Source: Nepenthes gracilis (lineage: Eukaryota; Streptophyta; Magnoliopsida; Caryophyllales; Nepenthaceae). From it: a DNA stretch of 64,000 nt. Positions 25,777 to 37,850 of the stretch are shown here, in pieces. The notes under the pieces were generated by a model that ran no database searches, was not told the DNA's origin, and was given only the letters and a program-made list of their open reading frames with translations. Where the stretch lies: assembly GCA_033239525.1 (NCBI GenBank), contig BSYO01000025.1, positions 1,894,001 through 1,958,000 on the forward strand, read 5' to 3'. How positions within the stretch are numbered: position 1 is the first letter of the stretch; every line of letters begins with the position of its first letter. The translations under genes and the position numbers were made by a program.

Positions 25777-28700
25777 ATGTTAAGCTCTTGCTCTCAATTT
25801 CTTGCTCTTCGTTCGCTATCTCCACCTTCTCTTCCCAGAATCAGGGCTCCGCATCGGCCTGCAAGTTTATCACCTCTTACCCGTAGCTGTCAAATCGCGA
25901 ATTCTTACTCCAGGTTTCCAAAAAATGTAAGAAGTTTGGAAATGATTTAAATATTTAATTGTTTTTTTTTTAAATTGAGTTGTATGACTATCAACCTAGC
26001 AATTGTGTTTCACCTGTTAATTTTTAATGCAATTAGATTATTGGTTTTTGTTGATTTCTTGACGATGAGGAGATTGTGCCGCAGAGATGGAAAATATCTT
26101 GCTTCAGGCAAGAGGAGATATCTTCAGAGGACTTGAAGTCGGAGGCGGATGAAGATATTTTGGCCGAGGAACTGGTAAAGCCAAAATTCGATAACTCGAG
26201 AGTTGTGAGAAAAGATTGGAGTTCCATTCTAAAGGAGGTAACATATTGCATACTTGTCTCATTTTCCAATGCTTCATCATCTTCTTGATTCCTGACATTT
26301 CGTGTGAAAAATTCTTATTCAATAATCGTAGTGAAGAGATTTGCTGGATCCTTCAATGATAAGTGTGATTTTCCGCTGCTTGAAGATCTCTAGATTGTTT
26401 AATGGTGAAATGTGTAAGTTTAGTTAGGCTGAAATGTACAAGAGTACCGGTTGAGAATTTTGTTTTCAACCTATTAGACAAATAAAAAGCATACAAAAGC
26501 CAGTGCAAATGGAGAAACATTGTGCTTTTAATAGCTAAAATTATGATTGTCTTGCGAACATGGATAAAATTGTCGCTACTAGTATCAGCATTGGTGACGA
26601 TTGTATCAGACAATGTATATCTATATAAACTTAATATAGATAAATTTGGGAATCTAGAAATTCATTTTGGATAATTAAACCTTCTTGAACTATTCGTTTT
26701 TAAGAACCAAAAAAGTTTGTATCAAAATAACATATGCGAAGAAGAAAAAAAGACCTTGGACCTGCAATGGGTCTTGAAGTACTATTTCTGCATATATCAG
26801 CATTACTGGACAATGTGGTGATTTTATCACAGTATTGGGGTCTGATATCAATTCATATTGGCCGATATTTCATTTCATGCTTTCTTTTCATGGAAAACCT
26901 TCACACGGATTATAAGCTATAAATATGTACTGATCAGCCTAGAGATCTGGGCTTTATGATGCAGTACTAGCCCATACACAAAACCCGACCGGCCCAGTTG
27001 TACCAGCCCATACTCAAGACCAAACTGACCCAAGCCTGAACTACTGCCTCGGAGAAGGCACTAATCATCATAATTATGAGCAAGCAAGTCTCAAGAGGAT
27101 TGCATTTTCCAGAAGACGGGAAATGCTTCCACAGGACTTCATTACTAGTAGTCCTTGAAAACATAATCACTTAATATGTTCATTTGTAGTCCTTATCTCT
27201 GCCTAGCCTTGAAGTGTAGTAAGTTCTCTATTGGTTGAGTGATTTCTAATGTTTAGGTTGAGTGATTCCCTCAGAGACTATCACAGGTGAGTGAGTTCTT
27301 TTGAAGGGTGAGTGATTCCCTGATGTTTGTTCTTGTGTTTCAGTTATCCTTTTATCAATCCAAGTTCTGATTGATCTTCAAACTTGCATCTGCATCACTT
27401 TACCATTGGCCAATAGGGTTTTGTGATATTTAATTAGTAGTAATAGCAGAAAGATATGGAGATTCACAAGCTGAGAGACATGTTTAACTTGTAATGAACT
27501 GTGCTTATGGAAGTGGATAGTGATGTCAACCTCTGATCCAATACTGAAGAAAACAGTATGAGATACCTGAATAAGACACCAGTATGAATCTAAGTTGTGT
27601 TGAAACAGATTGGTTTTGTCATGTTAAATTGGAGAAGGGAACTTATTAAAGCCTATGATCGTGCTTTGATTCGTTTTCCAGGGAATTTTGATTTTCCACA
27701 AAAGCCCAGGTCAACATAAAGATTTTTCTATGAAATAAAATGTCAGAGCATATGATAATCAAACGCCGCAGCCATGTTGTCAAAGATCAAGGCCATTCTC
27801 ACCTATCCCATTGAAAAAGCTAGCATGAAATAAGGTTGTGAAGCGTGAATCTTGGTTAATTGTGCATTCATAAAAAAGTGAGGTAAAATATTGAATTTTG
27901 AGATTGAATTTTAATGAAAGATTCCTGCTGATACCTGTCAAAAAAGGGGTGAAAAAGACTCTTGCTGGTGGCAATTTGCAGCCAACTTTGCCATTGGAAC
28001 ATAATTTTGATTCCCCTCCTCCGAATGTTATGTTTCTATGATTTGTGTGTGTGTGTGTGCACGTGTTTTACTTGTGGTTTTTGTTGAAGGTTTAACAGAA
28101 AATTCTGATGCAGCCACATCCAGGGAGCACCCAAAACTGCAAATATATCTTAGTGCTTGTTTCTGTAACTTAGGTGCAAGTTAGACTTTGATCTTAATGA
28201 TAAGGGTATACTACTGATATGCTTGCAAGACTGTATTAATTTTGATACTATAACTAAACAAACCCAGGATGATAAATATACAGGGATCGAAGTACACACA
28301 ACAGTTTCTTTACCATGTATGGAAAAGATTGTGCCCATGTGACCCTCCCTAGACCCCACAACGTGAGAGTCTTGCGCATTGTGTGGCTAGGATATTATCA
28401 TGTAACAAGATTACAATTAGAGGAACAGAGTTTTTTGAGGATACTGATAAAGAATGTATTAGACCGTCAAAAGAATTACAAAATGAAATGAATTATAGTA
28501 AGCTAGGATAATTGATAGACATGGAAAGTACAGTGTGACACAGTAGGTAATGCATTGTTGTTGTTGCAGTTCTTTATGAGATGTTCGGAGACAGAATTCC
28601 AAGATGGATGAGTGCAAGTGGTACACTTTTTAGACTTGTAAACCAGAATTTCAAGTAGTTTCAAAAGACAAATCAAGACAGTTTGACAACTGAAAAGAAG

Positions 28701-29779
28701 GGTAACTGAAGATATATGCACCTGTAGAAATGGAATAAATCATGTTCAAATTGTGAGCCATGTATTCTGCACATGCAAACTGTATCACACATCTTAGCAA
28801 ATGATTCCTTGACTACTTAAAGAAGTTAAAAAAGAGAAATTGAGTCTTGCAGCAACATGTATATTCCATGTTTTCGATTTGAGCAAGAAGATGAAGGACT
28901 TGGAAAAAGATTTTAGCCGAATTGCCATAAATTTTTCATCCATTTAGTTGGCAAGTTCTTATATTCTTTTGCGTTTGGTTGCTGAGGTTTCTTCTCTCTT
29001 CTTTAAGTTGCAAAATCGTATGCATGAATGAGTTTTTACATGCAATTTTGAAGTGTCCAGCTCAATTTATCAACTTTAGAGAATGCCATGACATATTAAT
29101 CTCGTAGACAATGCTGGAATCTCAAAATCTGGAATCAAAGTGCTTCAGCAATGGACTGCAGCTGCTATAAGATGTGTTGTTAGCCATGCAATTAGCCAAT
29201 TGTGTGCTCCCAAGTGATGCTTATACTGCTACTATTTTGTATCTCCTCGCGTAAGGATGTTCATCAACAGCTGAAATATGTTTCAGGTCATAGATGCAGT
29301 GTCTCGAGCATTTGGGAATGAATGGACTGTACCGTGGTCAGGAGAGACTATATTGCAAGTAAGTATTTTCTGTTAATTTTTTTAATTATATAATACCCTT
29401 TTGTAAATTGAACTATACAATAACAATGAAGCCTTAAATCCTACTAAGCAGAATTGACTATATGAATTAGATTTCGTTATTTCATTCAATTTAATGCAAT
29501 AACCTTAAAGTGTAGAGGCAATTTCAAATCATTTTCTATTATCATACTCGAAGTTTTTCTCAGTCATCATTTTCGTTTTTTCTCCAACTAGAACTCATAT
29601 TTTCTCATTGGTATTTCATTTGGCCTATGTTTTCGATGTCCGAGCTATTTTCGGCCTTATTTGTCCACACATGTGATGTTGATCGAATCAACTTTTGTGT
29701 ACTTTTATAAAGACCTACTAAGTTTTTTCATCTTGGATATTGCCCAACAATTTCTCTTTACATAGCTGGATTAACCTCA

Positions 29780-29816
<37 letters not shown>

Positions 29817-32786
29817 TTCATTAACTCTGCCATAAGTTTGCTTTGTAGAAAATTCTAAGATACTATGTGAAGGGCTTGGGGACTAGTGATGAAACTTTAA
29901 AGGCAAGGACAAAACTTGGATATGTTCTTTTTTTCTTTTTATTGGTGCAAAACTCCGAAATGTTTAAGCATCGTAGGTACTTTTGCATGCCTTTTGCTTC
30001 ACACGAAGCATAGTAAATCCGGTTCCATATTTCTTTTAGGCCTTCAGTTATGTTCATTTTCTACCATTATGGAGTTGATTATTTCAAGAACTCACACGGT
30101 CAAACTACTACTTAGCTATGACAGAGCTACCAAGTAGCTCGATTTTCTATTGTCTTGTGCATGAAACTTCAAACTAAATGGCAGTGAAGTTCCTTGGCTT
30201 ACTAGATTGCATCTGTCCTTGTTGTTGCTGCTTATGCAAGTGTATGTGATCAAAAAGTTTATGTAAAATGATACACAATATGTAAGGATTTTCTTAGGTT
30301 GCTCATTAAGCATCTTAAACTCATACGAGAACAACCCACTAAAATGTAAGTAGGGGTCAAAAACACGGGCAACAGTATGTTTTAGAAGATTCCATTTTCC
30401 AAAGAAGGGCAGCCCGTTATTCTTGCTTCAACATCCTTTTCCCTATAGGATTCCCCCGATTCGCCTCTTATTCGGGCTCTAGGTGTCAGGTTGCTTTTGA
30501 ATATCATTGTTTGATCAGCAAGTTGTGATCAATTAGATTCCTGTTGAGGCCAAACTTTCATCAGTAAGTCTTACCAAAGACGCCATTCTACACCCAAAAG
30601 ATTTGTAGGAATGCTTCTTGGAAAAGTAGGTCGATATCCAAGCGCACTCTTGTCCGTATGGTGTTGGGCTTTAGGCAGAACAAAAAACGATAGTTTCTGT
30701 TTTTTCTAAACCATCTCTAGTGACTAATCAACAATTGAAGAATTTTTCTTATGTGTTCTTGATAAACCAGCGTTATATATAGATGTACGTGGATCCATTT
30801 TGGAAGTAAGAAAGCCCCTTTGACATCCTTCATCTCGAAGTAAAAAATATGGAGATAAAGGGCTGAATCTTTAAATAAGAACACTACCCAATGACTACAC
30901 CCCACCAAGAAGAAAAGAGCAATGAGTATAAATATACACTTTCTGCGCTAATTTCTCATATTTAGAAGTAAGATTCATTATTAATCTCAACTTTAGTGAA
31001 AAGCTTACCCACTGAAATTCTAAAGAAGAAAAGATGAATGATTGCTAGGTAGCCATCCCAATTCATATGCAGCATGTCCAATTTGTCATAGCCAACTCGT
31101 TTGCTTCTACTGAGCCCATAAGCTTTGGTCCTCAACTAAAACTCGCCATTTCCTTGCCAAATTATCAAATTCAGGCAATTTCAATACCAACTTAATCACC
31201 ATCTTCAAACTGTCAAAAATCTTTTAATAAGCTTTTGACTAGTTTCTAACCCGATCCTTCAACTGATCTATCAAAGCCTTGCCTCTTTCCTCTTGCTGAA
31301 TTATCAGACATATGAAATCATTTTAATGTAACGAATGAAAAGGTTGGGCTGTCGAGTGCTAGGGGTTATGACTGGAGCTCCCAGACAGTGAGCAAAGAGC
31401 AGAGTAGCAATGCCTTCCTAATCGTTGACCATGAATCCAGTTTTCAAGGAGTTGCCAAAGAAGAGAATATAGAAGAATTCTCTCTTTTCTTTCTTTTTGA
31501 TCTTGTGTTAAGGTAAATTTTTCACCAACCCAATCTCAATGTTTGAAAGTTTTTAGTTCATATACTCATTTTTACACATGGGAACAACTAGGCTGGAAAA
31601 ACAAGCCTTTCCAGAAAGCTAGAAAGGAGTCTTCCTTTTATATACATGAGAAACTAGTTTAAAGTTGGGTGATTCGTCCTTCCTATTAATCTTCATAAAT
31701 GATCAACAATGAGGAAAAAATGAACAATTTGGTGGAGATTAGTAAAGAAAAAATAATGGAATAATTATGGCAACAGCAAATGCAGCAACCTTGTGCGTGG
31801 TTTGGCTGCAGGCACATCGTTATTATATGCAGTTCTATGATGAGTTCACGCTAGGTTTTCAGTTTGAGTAGAAGGATATTAAACAACACTGTTCATACTA
31901 TAAATTTCCTACAAATATACCCAAAAATCTGATGTGGCACCTTTTATTTAGCCCACTCAACAAAAAAATAATAATAAAAAGCGACTACTGCAGAAGTGCT
32001 TCATTTTTTTTTTTGGGGGGGGGGGGTTGGAATTGCAGTAATTTGTAAAAATAGCATTTTTCGTACAAAGGTAGGCACTGTCCCCGTCATAATATCATAT
32101 GTTTTTTCATTCAGGTTATGCTCCTTTGGATTGCCTCATTTTGGTTTGTTGGGTCTTGGATGGTTCCCTTTGCTGCCCACATCGCGGGCTTCAGCAAGGA
32201 CTCTTTGACGCACCGAGGGCAGGCACTATACAGCCTTTTAACCGACATGACTGAAGGCCTCGCCGGAATCGCAATCCTTCATCGATGCCTGTCCCGATTC
32301 CAACCCCTCCCACCTGATTGGTTCAATTTCAGCTTACGGGGCAGCTGGCACATTGATGTTGTCCTCGGATGCCTCATGTTTCCCTTGGTCAACCGGCTCT
32401 CACAGCTAAACCTCAACCTTATTCCCCTTCTGCCACCGTCAACGCCCGTGGCGCTCTCGAGCGTTGAGCAATCAATCGTGGCTCAGGATCCCATTGCCAT
32501 GGGACTCTACGTTGTGGTGGTTTCAGTGTGTGCTCCGATATGGGAAGAGATAGTCTTCCGAGGCTTCCTGCTGCCATCATTGACGCGGTATATGCCTGTG
32601 TGGTGCTCTGTTTTGGTTAGTTCAGTTGTGTTTGCGATGGCTCACTTTAATGTACAGAGGATGCTGCCGCTTATTCTTCTTGGGGTTGTCATGGGCATTG
32701 TGTTTACGCGGTCTAGAAATCTTGTGCCGTCTATGCTGCTGCATAGCCTCTGGAATGCGTTTGTGTTTCTTGATTTAATGAAATGA
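25777..32786 (+). CDS. Plastid-type CPBP (CAAX/Abi) intramembrane metalloprotease, SCO4-like
   Basis: Four exons: 25777-25926, 26085-26237, 29287-29358 and 32115-32786. All splice in phase 0 with GT-AG borders and give 348 aa. The first ~45 residues ([15 protein letters not shown]...) are rich in Ser, Leu and Arg and nearly free of acidic residues, which fits a chloroplast transit peptide. Exon 4 encodes the membrane part. It carries the three CPBP signatures: EEIVFRG (Glu269, Glu270, Arg274), the His of FAMAHFN (His302) and HSLWN (His335, Asn339), all expected to lie in membrane helices and bind the catalytic zinc. Length and layout fit Arabidopsis SNOWY COTYLEDON4 (a CAAX-protease-family protein needed for chloroplast development); orthology is inferred from memory. 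Introns 2 and 3 are about 3.0 and 2.8 kb. The exon 2 acceptor is the least certain border, since in-frame AGs exist at 26069 and 26072. Confidence 0.88.
26559..26880. mobile_element. MITE-like AT-rich inverted-repeat element, copy 6
   Basis: It starts ACATGGATAAAATTGTCGC and ends near GGCCGATATTTCATTTCATG. These are inverted relatives of the family termini, with TATCAGAC and GATATCAATTCATATTGG motifs inside. It lies in intron 2 of the protease gene. Confidence 0.45.
29784..29813. repeat. (CT)n microsatellite
   Basis: About fifteen CT units in intron 3 of the protease gene. Confidence 0.85.
30390..31420 (-). other. Coding-like relic inside protease intron 3
   Basis: On the minus strand short protein-like runs appear between stops, for example [18 protein letters not shown] and [19 protein letters not shown] near 31150-31310. 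The base composition is richer in GC than the surrounding intron. It could be a decayed gene fragment carried by a transposon or a processed pseudogene. No family could be named. Confidence 0.25.
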
Positions 32787-33055
32787 CATATTTATTCAGT
32801 AGTTTCTGACAGAAAGAAGCAGTTATTCATCTCTCCCCACCCCACCACCTCACACCACCGCCGCCCACTGCCACCTCCCCATATGAAGGGTGAAAATTTG
32901 CTTGGGATGCAGGTGAAATCTTCCTGCAAAGTTGTATATATTGCATTGTAGGATCTATTAAATTAAACTGATAAAATTTTGTTATTATTGGTTTATTGTT
33001 ATTGAGTTCTTCTTTTTGCTATTAATGTTGAATGTAAATAGCATTTGAGTAGTGT
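32787..33055. other. 3' UTR of the protease gene and spacer
   Basis: The bases after the stop codon include a C-rich run (CCACCGCCGCCCACTGCC) and then AT-rich sequence with likely 3'-end signals. No coding frame was found before the first LTR begins. Confidence 0.5.
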
Positions 33056-36000
33056 TGTAATGATTTTTCTTACATGATTATGATGTCATTATTCATAAGT
33101 ATTGGGTAAATGTGATAAATAATTACATAATAAAAATTTAAAAATAAATTAAAATTGAGGAAAATAAGGTCAGCACCTAAATGGCATCTTTTTTGAGACT
33201 TATGCGTATTTGTGATAAAAGTTATGCATTCGATGAGTGTTTATGAGACGATCATATGCTGTTAAGATAAAGTATGGACACCTAATGTATGCTTGGTACA
33301 GCGTTTATGCGCACTTGTACATGTGAGTAGTGCCTAATTTGTGATCGGCTGATGCTTATGCATTGATTTGTATTTTGCTTAATTTTTGGTCATTCTGTGT
33401 GGAAAAGGAGAGAGAAAGAAAAGAAAGATATGAGAGAAAATTTGAAGAAGAAGAGAAAGTGAGAAGGAAATAGAATTTTGGAGCTTTTTCAAGTCTATTT
33501 TATTAATTCTTACGTTAAAAGTAAATATTTTTAGGGTTATTTTTTATTTATTTTTAGATTTTTTTAATTTTACTTATAATTTTTATTTTACTGTACATAT
33601 ATATTTTCCTTCACATTATTTTTTAAATATTATTGCATATATATTATTTTATTTAATTTTTAAAATTTTATTTAATTTTATCAAATATTTAAAAATTATA
33701 TTTATTTTTTTATAAAATAAATAAATATTTTGAAAGATTATATTTATATATAGAAATATTGTGAAGAAAAGTCATAAAATATTATACATTTAATTTTGCA
33801 TGTGACATTCAAAATAAGCCTTTGGTAATGATTCTATTTTATTATTTGATATAAATTTATATATTTTTTTAATGGTGAAAAAGATTTTTATATTTATTAT
33901 AAAGTATTCCGTTTGTTTTTATTGAAAGCTATTGTAAGAAATTTACGATATATATTCGAATATATCCTTATATATTAGACACGCTTGAATTATGCACGTA
34001 TCATCCACGAGTAAAAAAAGGGAAGTTTGACCTCGTCTATAAGGAAGAATATATAAATGGCCCACCTATTAATCTTAAATAGTAGTGTATCAATATAATA
34101 TTATCAAAAATATGAGTAATCATTCTCCAAAGTTAACATTTTGATTAGTCAACATGTGAGGCATTGGTCTTTAGTTTTTGAGAGTTGGCCTGTATCGTAT
34201 TTTACATTTTAAAATATTTTGACCTTTTAAGTTTTGTGTATTTTAATATATTTTAAGATTGCATGATTTCTATAACATCCGAGATTAAATTTTATCATAA
34301 TATTAATTAATTAAGTTAATATAATCAGAATTAAGGTCAAAAGATGAAAAAAATTGGATCAAAATTTAAATTTGAACTGGATCACATATCACATTGAATT
34401 GAAAAATGCTCGACTGGCACTTGATATGCGCTTGTGTATAGAAAATAAACTACCCAATGCCTGATCGAAGTTTAACCAGCATTTGAGTTCTGAATTCCAT
34501 GTGTCGACATTCAACGTGTAACGTCCTTTACCCAAAATTTATAACTAACATTCATACAAAATTTTTAAATCTCAAAAGTACATCCACAACTGATAAAATA
34601 TAAATATAATAATCTAAACATCATTACACTATTGATAAATCTGAAAAATACACAATCCAAACATCCCATAGAAATGATAAGGCAAAATATCAAAAAAGAA
34701 ACTCTAGAGTATAAATCTAGTACTATCTCCAGTTGGGCCTTGATCTCTCTCGCCACTACTCTTAATCCAACTCTAAAGTCATCATCATCTAAACTTGCTA
34801 TTCTGGAAGAAAGAAAAATAGTAAGAGTGAGTTAAATACTCAACAAGTGGTAATAAATCCAAAACAAACATGAAATGATAATAACGGTAACAAATATACA
34901 ATATATACAATGTATAACAAGAATTACCAACAATAATATAATATCCAACAGATCAATGTATCCAAGAAATACATTTCATTGTATCCAAAATTCAAAGGTA
35001 TAAGAAAGGCAAATCACTCCAAATATCGATGTAACAAAGGTCATAAAACTTTACCAACAAAAGACAAGATCCCTCATAATCCGATCTCACAAGAAATGAA
35101 AAGGAATCTCCTGGTCATAATATCAGCGTAAACGACCTGACAATTGAACAACAATGAACAACATGGATTACACTAAATCCAGATATCGTAAAATCTGACA
35201 CATGGATTCTACCAAATACAATCCATGGATTCTACCGAATCCCAAACTCACGAGGTATTAACAATGACGAAATATCACACCGAATCTTCTTGGACCTTAT
35301 TCTACCATCGTGAACCAAAGGCTATGTATTTACACCCCCAACGGTTCGGTAAGTGTAACAAGGTTATCCATGATATCCAATTACCCCTACACTCTTCCCA
35401 GAGGCTGTACTTGTAGCATGCCGATATCATCTGTGATACCGCTCGTCAAATGATATTTCAAATATCATTTCCTACGATGGTCACATGGTTATAAGCATCC
35501 CTCCATAATAAACAAGATACCTCATTATCACCATGATACGAAAATCAGTATCGGGTAAGTGTAGACCATGTTAAGGTGTCGTAACCTCTCATTCGACCAG
35601 ATACCTTAGTGTTTTCATAAGCTCTCCTTAATCTTAACCGTAGGAAGCTAATAACTCAACTACTCACATAATCAAGTATAACACAAAGAAGACTTTACAA
35701 TTTCAATAAAAAAATTATCGTTCGGGTGCTGATAAAGATTATGTACACACCATTCAAAGATGTCGCAAATAATGTTATTATCGGAAGGAAAGTAGCGGTA
35801 CCAAGGATAGTTTGAATACTCGATCGAATTCCTCAAGATTTTATTAAATCCTTTCTAACTCATTCGGAGTCCCAATATTATCTCTAAGACTATAAAATTC
35901 CTTACATTCTGATGTCACCTAGAGGTCCACAATCTTTAATTATTATTCAACTATTCTACCAATTCTATGAGTCAAACCAAATAATTTATTCACATTTTCT

Positions 36001-36099
36001 TCTTCAACCAACTTATACTTTAATATATTCATGCCCATAAACTTTCAATATTTAATAATACTTATGCATTCACATTCATCAAAATATACACATGACTTG

Positions 36100-36400
36100 T
36101 AGGTGCCATCCTTTTATGCACATATGTACATTACATATATACCGTGCATATATATATTTATAAATGCATATCCTACATACATACATACATATATATATAT
36201 ACATACATACATATACACACACTCACCTATACACACCCAACACACACTCACACTGCCAACCCCCACGTACTCCAGCAGCACACACACTTGCACCCATACT
36301 TATACCCACACAGTAGCAGCACTGCCAGCACACACGACTCTCTCTCACACACACACACTGATATACACAACCCTTACACCCACGGCATGCAGCAGCAGCA
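36100..36400. repeat. Microsatellite cluster (ATAC and CA units)
   Basis: CATACATACATAC, TATATATA, ACACACAC and related motifs fill about 300 bp of LTR-E and generate frames rich in Thr, His and Tyr without biological meaning. Confidence 0.8.
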
Positions 36401-36947
36401 GCATTCATCCCCTTATTGCCGGCTCATAACGCGGCAATGGTAGTGGCACCTCCTTCTCACTGCCAGCACAAAACACAGCGACGACGGCAGCACCATTTCC
36501 GAACTCACACGGTGGCACAGCAGAGCCAAATACTCTGTTATTTTGGCCATGTGCCAAGTCTCACAATAATAGGAAAAGGTCCCAACTTTCATATTTCATA
36601 AGTAACCCAATAAATTTTATAGACAAATTCTACTAATTATTACACCCTGTTGCGTCCCGAGTCCCTGATTATTGTATAGATTAAGGAGCCTTCCAATATG
36701 CTGTTGCGGGTCAATCTGGATCGGATTCGATCTCCGCCGCTGATAACCAAGAACTTGCACAATACGAACCACAAACAAGAGGTCAGAGGACAGTGAGGGG
36801 CTATCCCCCGTTGACACTCCGACGCTCAAGTCAGATATCTTCCGCAATAAACAGAGGAATGCACGTTTAAAAGTAAACGTGATGAGAATGCAAAGATACA
36901 GCGATGAGAGGAGTGTGAAAATGATGTATTTAGAGGTTTGAGCTCCA

Positions 36948-37300
36948 TGAATGCGCCCAGCAGAGGGGCGGCTTACCTGTACGCCCGCGGAGGACGGCTT
37001 GGAGGTGCGCACGATAGAGGGGCTGCTTCTAGGTGCGCCCGCAGAGAGCGGCTTGGAGGTGCGCCCGGCAGAGGGGCGGCTTGTAATTGTGCCCGGCAAA
37101 GGGGAGGCTTGTAGGTGCGCTTACGGAGGACGACTTAGAGGTGCGCCCGCGGATGGTGACTTAGAGGTGTGCCCGGTAGAGGGGCGACTTATAGGTGCGC
37201 TCGATAGAGGGCGGCATATAGTTGCACCCGCGGAAGACGGCTTAGAGGTGCGCCCGAGGAGGGCGACTTAGAGGTGCGCCCGGCAGAGGGACAGCTCAAA
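36948..37300. repeat. GC-rich minisatellite 1 (about 27-bp units)
   Basis: About a dozen imperfect units of the form GGTGCGCCCGGCAGAGGGGCGGCTT, with period near 27 bp and frequent small indels. It lies inside the nested Tat-type LTR. Confidence 0.8.
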
Positions 37301-37383
37301 GGTGAAGAACTAAGTTATACCAGTGAGTAAACATTCTAGTTACCTGAGTAGATGATTAACTCTTGAACAACAAGCTCCTCACT

Positions 37384-37850
37384 CTGAGATGGAGGGATCG
37401 TGACTTCAAGACGAAGGGCTAACGGCCTCTTTGCTAGCAGAGGGTTGAGGGCCTCCGGAAGACGGAGGGTTGATGGCTTCCGAATGGCAGAGGGCCGATA
37501 GCCTCCGTGCCTCCTAGAAGAAGGAGAGCTTCGCGCCTCCTGGATGGAGGACTGAGGGCCTCCAAATAGGAGAAGGGCCGAGGGCCTCCTAGTGGCGGAG
37601 CGCCGAAGGCTTCCGGACGAAAGGAGGGCTGAGGGCCTCCTGGCAGGCGGAGGGCCGAAGGCCTCCGGATGGAAGGAGGGCTGAAAGCCCCCTGGCGGCA
37701 AAGGGCGGAGAACCTCCGGACTGGATGAGGGATCAGGGCCTCCTGGCGACAGAGGTTCGACAGCCGCCAAGCAAGAGGACTAAAAGCCTCAAGAATTGGA
37801 GGTGGCCGAGGGGCCCCGGATGGGCGGAGAGCCGAGGGTCTCCTGGCCGC
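37384..37850. repeat. GC-rich minisatellite 2 (about 30-bp units)
   Basis: Repeated GGAGGGCCGAAGGCCTCCGG and GGAGGGCTGAGGGCCTCCTGG units alternate over about 470 bp. The core GAGGGCC...GGCCTCC is a short inverted repeat, so each unit can fold into a hairpin. It creates a 144-aa minus-strand frame of Pro/Ser repeats that is not a gene. Confidence 0.8.

Noticed and set aside
36103..36443. Frames rich in Thr, His and Tyr
   Set aside because: They translate ATAC/CA microsatellite DNA inside LTR-E.
37336..37770. 144-aa minus-strand Pro/Ser repeat protein
   Set aside because: It is generated by the 30-bp minisatellite and has no start context or homology.
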